Made by a program: the position numbers and the translations under genes. Positions 1 to 6,482 of a DNA stretch of 7,397 bases are shown piece after piece. The stretch spans positions 1 through 7,397 of the forward strand of contig JAPYRM010000042.1 in NCBI GenBank assembly GCA_029941175.1, in the 5' to 3' direction. Position 1 is the stretch's first letter; every line of letters begins with the position of its first letter. This stretch comes from Halobacteriales archaeon (GTDB lineage Archaea; Halobacteriota; Halobacteria; Halobacteriales; Hikarchaeaceae). Under the pieces are notes generated by a model. That model saw only the letters and a list, made by a program, of their open reading frames with translations, searched no databases and was not told where the DNA came from.

Positions 1-63
1 TTTAGCCCGGAACGAATTGCAGAATTAGACGAAGGTGCATGCCTTCTCAATTGGGTAGAATAA
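1..63 (+). CDS. 3' end of an unidentified protein-coding gene (partial)
   Basis: Frame 1 is open from the first base to a TAA at 61-63 and encodes about 20 residues ending ...AELDEGACLLNWVE. The tail is acidic with a final amphipathic stretch and looks like a normal protein C-terminus. I do not recognise the family from so little sequence. The gene would run into the window from the left and be convergent with the tRNA gene at 129-200, leaving a 65-nt gap with no clear terminator. The call rests only on an open frame that ends cleanly before a non-coding gap, and 20 codons without a stop can arise by chance. Confidence 0.42.
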   Translation, partial: FSPERIAELDEGACLLNWVE

Positions 64-128
64 TACTCAATCGTAGTGAAATCCTAAAGTTAGTGGTCCC
101 TCCACTCCCACGATAGTGCTGTTAATTA

Positions 129-200
129 TGGACTTGCCGGGATTTGAACCCGGGGCCTCTCGCATGCGAAGCGAGCATTCTGCGACTGAACTACAAGCCC
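129..200 (-). tRNA. tRNA-Ala, anticodon CGC
   Basis: The minus strand folds into a full 72-nt cloverleaf. It has a 7-bp acceptor stem (GGGCTTG with CAAGTCC), a 4-bp D stem (GTTC with GAAT), a 5-bp anticodon stem (CTCGC with GCGAG) around the loop TTCGCAT, a 5-nt variable loop, a 5-bp T stem (CCGGG with CCCGG) around TTCAAAT, and discriminator A73. The anticodon is CGC, which reads GCG alanine codons. The third acceptor pair is G-U, the classic alanyl-tRNA synthetase identity element (G3:U70), so isotype and anticodon agree. The 3' CCA is not encoded. No intron is seen. The D loop is only AGTCGCA and lacks the usual GG pair, which is unusual. It lies downstream of rpsJ on the same strand but has its own promoter-like element. 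Confidence 0.95.
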
Positions 201-222
201 TATTCAGGGTACAATGAGTGAT

Positions 223-231
223 GGTATATGA
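223..231 (-). promoter_or_regulatory. TATA-box-like element for tRNA-Ala
   Basis: On the minus strand the sequence reads CTCATATACC, centred about 27 nt upstream of the first base of the mature tRNA at position 200. That matches the TATA-to-start distance of archaeal promoters. It implies the tRNA can be transcribed separately from the upstream ribosomal gene. This is pattern and spacing evidence only. Confidence 0.5.
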
Positions 232-263
232 GGGTTGCGAGTATATCGGTTAAGAATCCAAAT

Positions 264-276
264 TTGAACAAAAATA
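264..276 (-). terminator. Possible oligo-T terminator after rpsJ
   Basis: The minus strand carries a T5 run in the context ATATTTTTGTTC, 13-17 nt past the rpsJ stop codon. Archaeal RNA polymerase commonly stops on T-rich tracts without a hairpin. The run is short and the call is weak. Confidence 0.28.
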
Positions 277-286
277 TGGTGGGCTA

Positions 287-598
287 CTATCCTCCAGTAA
301 GAACTATTTCAATACTGACATCTTTGGGAACTTGAATGCGCATCAATTGACGCAACGCACGTTCATCTGCATCAAGATCTATTAATCTCTTGTGCACACG
401 CATCTCCCAATGTTCCCACGTAGCGGTCCCTTCCCCATCTGGGGATTTTCTACAAGGGACTTCCAATTTTCGTGTAGGGAGTGGAATCGGACCGCTCAAA
501 TTCACTCCCGTTTTTCGGGCGATCGAACAAACATCAGAACAAATAGCATCAAGGTCCGTAGGGCTAGTCCCCGCTAAACGTATGCGCGCCTGTTGCAT
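287..598 (-). CDS. rpsJ: 30S ribosomal protein S10 (uS10)
   Basis: This is uS10, a small-subunit protein of the 30S head and, as NusE, a transcription elongation partner. The 103-residue product has the archaeal S10 length and hallmarks: an N-terminal ARIRLAGT strand, [18 protein letters not shown] at about 31-48 (the conserved loop with GPIPLPT), [18 protein letters not shown] at about 50-67, and the C-terminal [18 protein letters not shown] and [14 protein letters not shown] blocks. The start ATG directly abuts the TAA of tuf, with GAGGT inside the end of tuf acting as a Shine-Dalgarno-like site 4 nt before it. Translation is therefore probably coupled to EF-1A. Placement as the last gene of the block, after tuf, follows the usual archaeal tuf-rpsJ order. 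Stop codon is TAG. Confidence 0.97.
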   Translation of the reverse strand: MQQARIRLAGTSPTDLDAICSDVCSIARKTGVNLSGPIPLPTRKLEVPCRKSPDGEGTATWEHWEMRVHKRLIDLDADERALRQLMRIQVPKDVSIEIVLTGG

Positions 599-1846
599 TT
601 ATACCTCTTCAATCTCGATGACTTTTCCAGCTGCAATTGTTGATCCCATATCACGTATTGCGAAAGCACCTAGTTCTGGTATTTCACTTGTCACTTCGAT
701 TACGATAGGTTTCTGTGGTCGAACCCACACTAACGCTGCGTCTCCAGCTTTAATGAAATCGAGAGATTTACCTTCAATATCTGTGATTTCTTCAAATGTA
801 CATGCGACTTGGGAAGTGTGCGCATGGAAAACAGGAGTATATCCTACGGTTATAACACTAGGATGTTGCATAACTATAATCTGAGCTTTGAATCTCTTTG
901 CAACCGTTGGTGGGTCATCTACAGGACCAAGAACGTCTCCACGACGAACGTCTTCTTTACCCACTCCTCTGACATTAAACCCAACATTGTCACCTGCCTT
1001 TGCTTCTGCAACTTCTGTGTGGTGCATTTCTATAGATTTCAACTCACCCGTTGCCCCTGAAGGTTGGAAAACAACTTTCATTCCTGGTTTCATAGTCCCC
1101 GTTTCAACACGACCCACTGGAACTGTACCAATACCTGATATCGTATATACATCTTGTATGGGGAGTCTCAATGGTGCATCTGTTGCGCTTTTTGGCACTG
1201 GAAGATCGTTGATCGCCTCAAGAATAGTGGGCCCATCATACCATGGAGTATTGCTAGATGATTCCTTGATATTGTCCCCTTCAAAAGCGGAAAGTGGGAT
1301 GAAGAGAATTTTTTCGTCTCCTTTGTTATATCCAACCGATTCAAGCAACTCAGTAACTTTGCTTTTAACATCGTTGAATTTACCTTCATCCCAATTCTCC
1401 TTATCCATCTTGTTTATTCCCACGATGAGTTCTCCAATACCAAGAGTTCGGGCTAAGAAAACATGCTCTTGGGTCTGAGGAGCAACCCCATCGTCAACGG
1501 CTACAACAAGAATTGCACTGTCCGCTTGACTTGCCCCTGTGATCATATTTTTAACAAAATCTCGGTGACCCGGACAGTCTACAATTGTGAAATAATGATT
1601 ATCGGTATTGAAGTCCTGGTGAGCAATATCGATTGTAACACCACGTTCGCGCTCTTCTTTTAGATTGTCCATGACATATGCGAATTCAAATCCGCCCTTT
1701 CCCAATTCTTCTGCTTCTTTTCTATACTGATCAATCACATGTTGTTCTACAGCCCCCGTTTCGAATAGGAGTCTCCCCACGAGGGTGCTCTTCCCGTGGT
1801 CAACATGACCTATCACAGCCAAATTTTGATGTGGTTTATCACTCAT
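599..1846 (-). CDS. tuf: Translation elongation factor 1-alpha (EF-1A, archaeal EF-Tu)
   Basis: This GTPase delivers aminoacyl-tRNA to the ribosomal A site in the cytoplasm. The 415-residue protein is near the normal archaeal length. The G domain shows GHVDHGKST (13-21, P-loop), ERGVT (67-71, switch I end), DCPGH (90-94, switch II) with the catalytic-type His94, NKMD (145-148) and SAF (185-187). Beta-barrel domains II and III follow, with recognisable blocks such as [17 protein letters not shown] and the C-terminal [17 protein letters not shown]. The start is taken at [19 protein letters not shown] because archaeal homologues begin just before this P-loop strand. No strong Shine-Dalgarno lies ahead of it. 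It stops with TAA directly against the rpsJ start. The 100-nt gap from hom suggests a promoter of its own. No key residue is missing. Confidence 0.98.
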   Translation of the reverse strand: MSDKPHQNLAVIGHVDHGKSTLVGRLLFETGAVEQHVIDQYRKEAEELGKGGFEFAYVMDNLKEERERGVTIDIAHQDFNTDNHYFTIVDCPGHRDFVKNMITGASQADSAILVVAVDDGVAPQTQEHVFLARTLGIGELIVGINKMDKENWDEGKFNDVKSKVTELLESVGYNKGDEKILFIPLSAFEGDNIKESSSNTPWYDGPTILEAINDLPVPKSATDAPLRLPIQDVYTISGIGTVPVGRVETGTMKPGMKVVFQPSGATGELKSIEMHHTEVAEAKAGDNVGFNVRGVGKEDVRRGDVLGPVDDPPTVAKRFKAQIIVMQHPSVITVGYTPVFHAHTSQVACTFEEITDIEGKSLDFIKAGDAALVWVRPQKPIVIEVTSEIPELGAFAIRDMGSTIAAGKVIEIEEV

Positions 1847-1875
1847 AGTAGCTTCTGAGGTCGATTGACAGAGTG

Positions 1876-1911
1876 CGGCTAAAACGATTTCGATACTGTT
1901 TACGGCTAAAA
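1876..1911 (-). repeat. 9-bp direct repeat in the tuf leader
   Basis: The hom-tuf gap holds TTTTAGCCG twice on the minus strand (1903-1911 and 1876-1884), 27 bp apart. Between them, a CGATTT/AAATCG inverted pair could form a small hairpin. The copy nearer tuf is preceded by CGAAATC, which resembles a BRE, and lies about 35 nt before the tuf start, where other promoters in the window sit. It may be a TATA-poor promoter or an operator pair for tuf-rpsJ, or chance. Confidence 0.35.
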
Positions 1912-1946
1912 TCGCCCACGTACAACGTTTTTCGTGTTAGACATAG

Positions 1947-2729
1947 TCACACTATTAAACGCTGAAGATCCAAGAATATAGCAGAGGCAGTTGGATCGCC
2001 CCCTGCACCCGGACCTGCGAGACTCAGAATCCCCCCATGTTCTGTGGCAATTTGGACTATATTTTGAGTACCCTCGACAGCCAAATCCTCGGTTTTTGGG
2101 ACCAACATGGGGGCTACGTTCACCCCCTCTCTCGTGGCTTCTCCTACCAATCTTATTGTCAAACCAGATTTGTCTGCCAGATTAAGTGCATGATTAGATA
2201 TGTGCTGAATTCCCTCCACTTCTGCGTCTGACAAACGAAAACCACCTCCTGATAGGACATTGGATATTATCACACATTTAAGAGCAGTATCAATCCCGCC
2301 CACATCGAATATGGGATCTGCCTCTGCAACGCCCAGCTCTTGCGCTTCTGATAGAACATGACTGTAGCTCAGGTTTTTCGCAGCCATTCGAGTAAGAATG
2401 AAGTTAGATGTGCCATTTAAAATTCCTTTCACCGAAGTGACGGTCTTAGGATTTATGTCCTCAATTGTGGAGAGTACCGGAATTGCACCTCCCACCGTGG
2501 CTTCGAACCGAAGAGTGCCTTTACTTCCATCAGCAATAGATTGAAGCTCCTCAAATCTCTCCGCAACAGGACCTTTATTTGCCAAAACAACATGCCGATC
2601 CGTTTCTAAAGCCATTTTGATATGGGAAAACGCCGGTTCTGCAGATTTAAGGGTAGTTGGGGTCGCTTCGATTAGAACATCATAATTAGACTCAAATACA
2701 TCTTCCAAAGAAGCATCTCCCAACGGCAT
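1947..2729 (-). CDS. hom: Homoserine dehydrogenase, catalytic and C-terminal part (downstream of an in-frame stop)
   Basis: Homoserine dehydrogenase reduces aspartate semialdehyde to homoserine with NAD(P)H, the branch point to threonine and methionine. This 260-residue frame carries most of the enzyme. It shows DVLIEATPTTL (17-27), HVVLANKGP with the conserved Lys52, FEATVGGAIPV (75-85), ILNGTSNFILTRM (103-115), AEADPIFDVGGIDTALK (135-151, with Glu136, Asp142, Asp147 and Lys151 of the active site) and LAGPGAGGDPTASA near the C-terminus. It lacks the Rossmann GxGxxG segment, which is encoded in the same frame just upstream (2736-2891) but separated by a TAA at 2736-2738. The ATG used here lies two codons after that stop and has no Shine-Dalgarno, so expression would need reinitiation, readthrough or a correct base in place of the stop. 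Total length including the upstream piece matches archaeal homologues (about 314 codons). Confidence 0.9.
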   Translation of the reverse strand: MPLGDASLEDVFESNYDVLIEATPTTLKSAEPAFSHIKMALETDRHVVLANKGPVAERFEELQSIADGSKGTLRFEATVGGAIPVLSTIEDINPKTVTSVKGILNGTSNFILTRMAAKNLSYSHVLSEAQELGVAEADPIFDVGGIDTALKCVIISNVLSGGGFRLSDAEVEGIQHISNHALNLADKSGLTIRLVGEATREGVNVAPMLVPKTEDLAVEGTQNIVQIATEHGGILSLAGPGAGGDPTASAIFLDLQRLIV

Positions 2730-2735
2730 TTGATT

Positions 2736-2891
2736 TTATTTTTGTTCTAGTGCAACGCCGACATCGACCCCCGTTGGATTCACAATGGCATTCTTAGAAT
2801 CCGCCATAGCAACCACGGAATGGCCATATTCTTCTGACAGTTGTGCCACTGTTTTTCCCACACTTCCAACACCCAAGATGGCAAGTTTCAT
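2736..2891 (-). CDS. hom: Homoserine dehydrogenase N-terminal NAD(P)-binding segment, ended by an in-frame TAA
   Basis: This 51-codon frame begins MKLAILGVGSVGKTVAQL, with the dinucleotide-binding GxGxxG fingerprint at residues 7-12 and a second-strand block HSVVAMADSK ending in the acidic residue that normally contacts the cofactor ribose. It is the expected start of homoserine dehydrogenase. The ATG overlaps the stop of the ACT gene as ATGA and is preceded by a GGAG site at 2899-2902 with 7-nt spacing, so the native start is well supported. The frame ends ...ALEQK then TAA. Codons 53 onward continue hom in the same frame. As a 51-residue fragment it would hold only the first beta-alpha-beta of the fold. 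It may be half of a split enzyme, a pseudogene fragment, or an artefact of one wrong base. Confidence 0.8.
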   Translation of the reverse strand: MKLAILGVGSVGKTVAQLSEEYGHSVVAMADSKNAIVNPTGVDVGVALEQK

Positions 2892-3424
2892 TGGGAAACT
2901 CCATTATCCGTGGTTGTCATGAAATGAAGGCCATATCCTGATACAATTGACCTCACAGAATCAATCGCTTGCTTCTGGTCCCCTTCCTTAATCGCTAGCC
3001 GAAGAATAGAACTAGCTTCTGTAGGGGATTCAATAGAACGATTCACAGAAGATTCAATAACTGCGACAGAACCAGATGCATCGATGGATGCGATCACACT
3101 AGACAAATTATTAGAAATTGCATCCCCAATCAAGAGAACAATCAGTTCTCCCTCATATAGCTCTTCTCCAGATTGCGTAACATGGATGTCCAAATCGGAA
3201 TATGTGGACAATATCGATTCAAATTGATCCGGAGAGCACTCAAGATCTATTTCTACTGGAATCTTCCCCCGAGGTGTAATATCACCACGCTCATGAAAGA
3301 TGGATAACAGATTTCCTCCACTTGACGATATTGGCTCAAGCACACGAAGAAGCTCCCCTGGCCGATCTGCCAACTCAAGTCGAACTATGTAAGCCCTAGG
3401 GCTATTTCGAAGTTTATTACCCAT
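2888..3424 (-). CDS. ACT-domain protein, predicted allosteric regulator of homoserine dehydrogenase (COG2061-like)
   Basis: The 178-residue protein opens with a clear ACT domain, the small-molecule-binding fold of many amino-acid enzymes. RAYIVRLELADRPGELLRVL at about 10-29 contains the typical DRPGEL turn where amino acids bind, followed by SSGGNLLSIFHERG and the strand KIPVEIDLEC at about 54-63. A second, less conserved half (IVLLIGDAI at about 94, then SSVNRSIESPTEASSILRL) is compatible with the longer architecture of COG2061, a family annotated as a predicted regulator of homoserine dehydrogenase. Its stop overlaps the hom start by ATGA, so the two are translationally coupled and probably work together, with feedback by threonine or another aspartate-family amino acid being the natural inference. 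No catalytic residues are expected. No Shine-Dalgarno precedes the start, so a short or leaderless transcript is likely. Confidence 0.85.
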   Translation of the reverse strand: MGNKLRNSPRAYIVRLELADRPGELLRVLEPISSSGGNLLSIFHERGDITPRGKIPVEIDLECSPDQFESILSTYSDLDIHVTQSGEELYEGELIVLLIGDAISNNLSSVIASIDASGSVAVIESSVNRSIESPTEASSILRLAIKEGDQKQAIDSVRSIVSGYGLHFMTTTDNGVSQ

Positions 3425-3448
3425 TAGTCACTTGAATAAAACTCGGTT

Positions 3449-3460
3449 GGACTAAATACT
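3449..3460 (-). promoter_or_regulatory. Possible promoter of the ACT-hom unit
   Basis: In the 93-nt gap after fusA the minus strand shows AGTATTTAGTCC, centred about 31 nt before the ACT start, the same spacing as other TATA-like elements here. A second candidate, TATTTTATC at 3481-3489, would give a leader of about 35 nt. Both are weak matches. Confidence 0.28.
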
Positions 3461-3517
3461 TGACTAATTCGTAATTGCCAGATAAAATAGAGTATGCCCT
3501 CTCGTTTGCAACCTATG

Positions 3518-5704
3518 TCAGAAATAATTAACGCCAACAGGCAGTTCAACTTTGAGCCCCTTTCTTTTACGTATGCTAAGAATAGTCTCAGTTTGTAGGT
3601 TATCCGCTAGAGGTTCGAAGCCAGCGTTCTCAGTGTTCCACGACGCACGACCTTCTGTTGCGGATCGAATATCTGAAGAGAATCCCAACATTTCAAAAAC
3701 AGGGGCAACGCCTTCTACGACCATCCGATTACCTTCTTGATACATATCGTCAATCCTACCCCTGCGTCCCTGAATCTCCCCTGCCGCGGGTCCCATGTAC
3801 TCTGAGGGGACATCCATACGGACATTTTGTACGGGTTCAAGCAATCGTGCACGGGATGCTATAAGCGCTTTTTGCAGGGCATCTCTAACGGCAGGTATGA
3901 CCTGAGCAGGGCCTCTGTGTATCGCATCTTCGTGAAGTTTCACGTCTAGTAAGCGTACCAATGCACCTTGAACTGGTTCGCGAGCCAAAGATCCCTCCTC
4001 GAGGGCCTCTTCGAATCCTTCTAATACCAATTCCATTGTTTCGTTCAGGTATTGAATGCCCTTCGTTTCATCGATGATAATATTGGACCCAATGATGGTT
4101 TTAACATTTTGTGCTGAAGCTTTATCCATACCCAATTCCATGAGGAGTTCTCTTCGTTCCAATTCTGGAGAATCCATCGATATTTCCTTTTGTTTTATTT
4201 TCTCAGTGATAACCTCCGATAGCAATTCAACAGTTATGTAGAATTTATTGTGGCGATTTGGAGATACTCCTTCGACCTCTCTTGAAAGCTTTCTGGGGGA
4301 TTCGCGATATACAACAATCGGCTGTCCCATATTAACCTTTACACCGTGATTTCGTGCGATCCTATTCGTGATTATTTCTAAATGAAGTTCTCCCTGTCCC
4401 GAAATTAAATGTTCACCAGTATCTTCATTGATGGTTACTTTTAAAGTAGGATCTTCTTTGGACACTTGTTGGAGAACTCGGATCAATTTAGGAAGGTCTT
4501 CCATAGAATTTGCTTCTATAGATTGAGTAATAACAGGTTCTGAAATATGGTCAATAGATTCGAACGCTAACATATCCAAAGCAGAGACAGTCGATCCTGC
4601 AATTGCATCTTTCAAACCTGTAACTGCGGCTATATTCCCCGCAGGAACTATAGAAACTTCTTCTCGATCCCCGCCCATAAATATACCAACAGATTGAACT
4701 CTATTTTTCCCTCCAGTCCCAGAAACGTAGAGCTCTTGCCCGCGCTCGATGGTTCCTGAGAACAAACGACCAGTAGCAATTTCCCCAGCATGGGGGTCAA
4801 TACTAATATCCGTGACCATAAGAACCACATCCCCCTTGCGATCCACACCTCCCATTTGAGTGGCAGCAGTGCTATCTGCATCACCTCTCCAGATTCTAGG
4901 TATTCGAGCAGGTTGTGCTTGCAAAGGACTTGGGAAATGTTCTGCAACCATGTTCAGTACGACGTCCGATAGAGGAGTTTTATCTTTTAATACAGACAAA
5001 TCCCCGCTCTCATTGGCTTCAATTATGTCTACGAATTTTATCCCTGTCTCTTGCATTGAAGGCAACGAAACTGCCCAATTATATAGTGCAGATCCAAATG
5101 CAACAGTTCCACCTTCCACAGAAACTTTCCATCCTTCATTAGCATATTTTTCTGGGGCTATCCCCCGTATGATTTCATTCACAGAGCCGATCACCACTGC
5201 GAGGCGTTCTTGCATCTCTTGAGGGCCTTCGCGAAGTTCGTTTATCAGACGGTCAACTTTATTCACAAATAGAGACGGTTTTACTCCCTCTCGTAAGGCT
5301 TGTCTAAGAACCGTTTCAGTTTGAGGCATTGCACCCTCAACCGCGTCAACGACAACAAGTGCCCCATCAACTGCTCTCATTGCCCGTGTAACATCTCCTC
5401 CAAAATCAACATGTCCTGGCGTATCGATTAGATTTATTAAATAATCAGTACCTTTGTAACTATGTGTCATGGAAACATTTGCAGCATTTATTGTTATCCC
5501 CCGCTCTTGTTCATCTTCGTGAGTATCCATTGCCAGTTGTTTCCCCGCGAGTTCTTTAGAGATCATTCCTGCCCCTGCTAAAAGGTTATCCGACAGAGTA
5601 GTTTTACCATGATCAATATGGGCTGCTATTGCCATATTCCGAATCTGTCCTGGCTTGTCCATTAATTTCTCGCATTCTTCAACGATTTTTTTACGTCTTC
5701 CCAT
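3518..5704 (-). CDS. fusA: Translation elongation factor 2 (EF-2)
   Basis: EF-2 is the translocase GTPase that moves tRNA-mRNA through the ribosome. From the chosen start it has 728 residues, normal for archaeal EF-2. G motifs are AHIDHGKT (28-35), RGIT (68-71), DTPGH (94-98) and NKVD (148-151). The middle domains follow, with [19 protein letters not shown] typical of domain III. Domain IV carries [12 protein letters not shown], whose last His (about residue 596) is the diphthamide site, so diphthamide synthesis genes should exist elsewhere in the genome. I chose the ATG at 5702-5704 because the product then begins [18 protein letters not shown], as archaeal homologues do. The frame stays open to another ATG at 5761, which would add 19 residues lacking family similarity. 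It heads the minus-strand block; rpsG and rpsL, often found upstream of it, are not here. Confidence 0.97.
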   Translation of the reverse strand: MGRRKKIVEECEKLMDKPGQIRNMAIAAHIDHGKTTLSDNLLAGAGMISKELAGKQLAMDTHEDEQERGITINAANVSMTHSYKGTDYLINLIDTPGHVDFGGDVTRAMRAVDGALVVVDAVEGAMPQTETVLRQALREGVKPSLFVNKVDRLINELREGPQEMQERLAVVIGSVNEIIRGIAPEKYANEGWKVSVEGGTVAFGSALYNWAVSLPSMQETGIKFVDIIEANESGDLSVLKDKTPLSDVVLNMVAEHFPSPLQAQPARIPRIWRGDADSTAATQMGGVDRKGDVVLMVTDISIDPHAGEIATGRLFSGTIERGQELYVSGTGGKNRVQSVGIFMGGDREEVSIVPAGNIAAVTGLKDAIAGSTVSALDMLAFESIDHISEPVITQSIEANSMEDLPKLIRVLQQVSKEDPTLKVTINEDTGEHLISGQGELHLEIITNRIARNHGVKVNMGQPIVVYRESPRKLSREVEGVSPNRHNKFYITVELLSEVITEKIKQKEISMDSPELERRELLMELGMDKASAQNVKTIIGSNIIIDETKGIQYLNETMELVLEGFEEALEEGSLAREPVQGALVRLLDVKLHEDAIHRGPAQVIPAVRDALQKALIASRARLLEPVQNVRMDVPSEYMGPAAGEIQGRRGRIDDMYQEGNRMVVEGVAPVFEMLGFSSDIRSATEGRASWNTENAGFEPLADNLQTETILSIRKRKGLKVELPVGVNYF

Positions 5705-5777
5705 TGTTTGTTTATTGAAATCGGAGGATTCAAAAGGGTTGTGAAGCTGAAACCGTACCATCTCTTTTTGAAGCGGG

Positions 5778-5793
5778 GCTGACTCGTGTCAGC
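5778..5793 (-). promoter_or_regulatory. Hairpin / inverted repeat in the fusA leader
   Basis: A perfect 6-bp inverted repeat, GCTGAC-TCGT-GTCAGC on the plus strand, lies 17 nt upstream of the ATG at 5761 and about 74 nt upstream of the preferred EF-2 start. With the TATA-like element at 5808-5815 the predicted transcript would begin near it, so it could be a 5'-terminal RNA hairpin or an operator at the start site. Confidence 0.4.
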
Positions 5794-5806
5794 AATCCAC
5801 ACAATC

Positions 5807-5815
5807 CATATATCT
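5807..5815 (-). promoter_or_regulatory. TATA-box-like element for fusA
   Basis: The minus strand reads GATATATGG here. An archaeal start about 25 nt downstream would fall near 5785, giving a leader of about 24 nt to the ATG at 5761 or about 81 nt to the ATG at 5704. Confidence 0.4.
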
Positions 5816-5958
5816 TCCAGGAGGCTTTGTCTTGAGAATCCCAGAAATGGTAGAGGGAAACGACCTCGAACCAAGAACATGGCCCCAAAGAATTATCCAT
5901 TAACACATCAAACATGCAAGCACGTCAATCATCCGAAGCCTAGGGTGCGTGTCGAATT

Positions 5959-5982
5959 CGGGAGTAAAATTATAAACATTGG
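5959..5982 (+). promoter_or_regulatory. Promoter element, copy 1 of a 24-bp repeat
   Basis: CGGGAGTAAAATTATAAA followed by CATTGG combines a BRE-like AGTAAAA with a TATA box (TTATAAA, 5970-5976). The TATA centre lies about 35 nt before the ATG of the 90-residue membrane protein, so transcription should start near 6000 and leave a very short leader. The same 24 bp recur at 6285-6308 with one mismatch. Confidence 0.6.
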
Positions 5983-6007
5983 GAAACTATTCCATCCAAT
6001 AGCAATC

Positions 6008-6280
6008 ATGGTGGAGAGGAAATTAGGAGACAGCATTCGAAAACATCCATTTGTGTTTTTGATCTCATCCCCGGCTTTGTTGTACGTGTTGTACGTTATA
6101 GCCCCAAATTTATTCCCATATCTGCCATATTTCTATCTCTATATGAGTAATCCTGTCGTAGCCATTATTGTCCTAGTTGGTGGATTGGCCGTGCTATTTC
6201 TTCTCAGTTGGATCCTCACAGCAATATGGGCAGGCGTAACAGGAGGGAAGGGATGGTTCGGGAGAGACAGATCATATTGA
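6008..6280 (+). CDS. Small two-helix membrane protein of unknown function
   Basis: I do not recognise the family. The 90-residue product has a basic N-terminus (MVERKLGDSIRKHP), a hydrophobic segment at about 14-35 (VFLISSPALLYVLYVIAP), an aromatic Pro/Tyr-rich turn (FPYLPYFYLYM, 36-46), a second long hydrophobic segment at about 50-76, and a soluble Gly-rich basic tail (GGKGWFGRDRSY). Positive residues at both ends suggest a hairpin with N- and C-termini in the cytoplasm. I chose the ATG at 6008 because the promoter element at 5959-5982 lies at the right distance and because residues upstream in this frame are low-complexity, Lys/Pro/His-rich and unlike a protein. No Shine-Dalgarno is visible, which fits a leaderless mRNA. 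The gene is divergent from fusA and is followed 4 nt after its stop by a copy of its own promoter. Confidence 0.65.
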   Translation: MVERKLGDSIRKHPFVFLISSPALLYVLYVIAPNLFPYLPYFYLYMSNPVVAIIVLVGGLAVLFLLSWILTAIWAGVTGGKGWFGRDRSY

Positions 6281-6284
6281 AATC

Positions 6285-6308
6285 CGGGAGTAAAATTATA
6301 AAGATTGG
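6285..6308 (+). promoter_or_regulatory. Promoter element, copy 2 of the 24-bp repeat
   Basis: This copy matches 23 of 24 positions with 5959-5982 (only C to G after TTATAAA) and lies exactly 326 bp downstream of it, just after the membrane-protein stop codon. Its TATA box (6296-6302) is centred about 29 nt ahead of an ATG at 6328. It could drive a short transcript, or be a remnant of a duplication. Confidence 0.5.
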
Positions 6309-6327
6309 CCGTAGTCCTACAGTGTAG

Positions 6328-6378
6328 ATGGCTATGGACTATGGTCAATTTGATGCTGAATTCTTCTATGAGGTTTAA
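6328..6378 (+). CDS. Possible 16-codon ORF behind the duplicated promoter
   Basis: ATG at 6328 opens a frame encoding MAMDYGQFDAEFFYEV and ending in TAA at 6376-6378. The peptide is acidic and aromatic, with no hydrophobic segment or signal. The only support is its position: the start codon sits where a leaderless mRNA from the 6285-6308 promoter would begin. It is equally possible that the promoter makes a non-coding RNA or nothing. The length alone has no statistical weight. Confidence 0.22.
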   Translation: MAMDYGQFDAEFFYEV

Positions 6379-6400
6379 TGCTTTGCAGTGTGGTGCTTTT

Positions 6401-6421
6401 GATTGATTGATATACTATATC
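6401..6421. repeat. GATT tandem repeat running into a GATATA-C-TATATC inverted repeat
   Basis: GATTGATTGAT (6401-6411) merges with a perfect inverted repeat GATATA-C-TATATC (6409-6421). It lies between the plus-strand small ORF and the convergent minus-strand gene ending at 6483. It could be a TATA-like or protein-binding site, or simple-sequence drift. Confidence 0.45.
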
Positions 6422-6482
6422 ATTATATCCTGAGGTAAGTGTCAGAAGCTACAGCAGGCACGACCAAAAGTATAGTATTATA

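Larger units (their letters stand above)
5705..6007. other. Divergent intergenic region between fusA and a small membrane-protein gene
   Basis: This 303-nt stretch holds no gene I can support. It contains the optional 19-codon 5' extension of EF-2 (5705-5761), a 16-nt perfect hairpin at 5778-5793, a TATA-like element for fusA at 5808-5815 on the minus strand, and a strong plus-strand promoter-like element at 5959-5982. A plus-strand frame runs from 5786 into the next gene, but its first 74 codons have no protein-like character and would cross that promoter. Confidence 0.6.

Noticed and set aside
390..884. Plus-strand open frame of 164 codons across rpsJ and the end of tuf
   Set aside because: It is antisense to two conserved genes and shows no domain; codon bias on the opposite strand explains the open frame.
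888..1478. Long plus-strand open frame inside tuf (about 196 codons)
   Set aside because: It is antisense to the unmistakable EF-1A gene; its product is Ser/Pro/Thr-rich and looks like a reverse-strand shadow of GTPase codons.
2736..2738. TAA in hom read as pyrrolysine-, selenocysteine- or code-reassigned stop
   Set aside because: Known archaeal recoding uses TAG (pyrrolysine) or TGA with a SECIS (selenocysteine), not TAA, and TAA is used as the normal stop of tuf in this window.
5786..6007. Upstream extension of the small membrane-protein frame to 164 codons
   Set aside because: The extra 74 residues are basic and His/Pro/Asn-rich without protein-like pattern, and the frame crosses a strong promoter element placed for the ATG at 6008.
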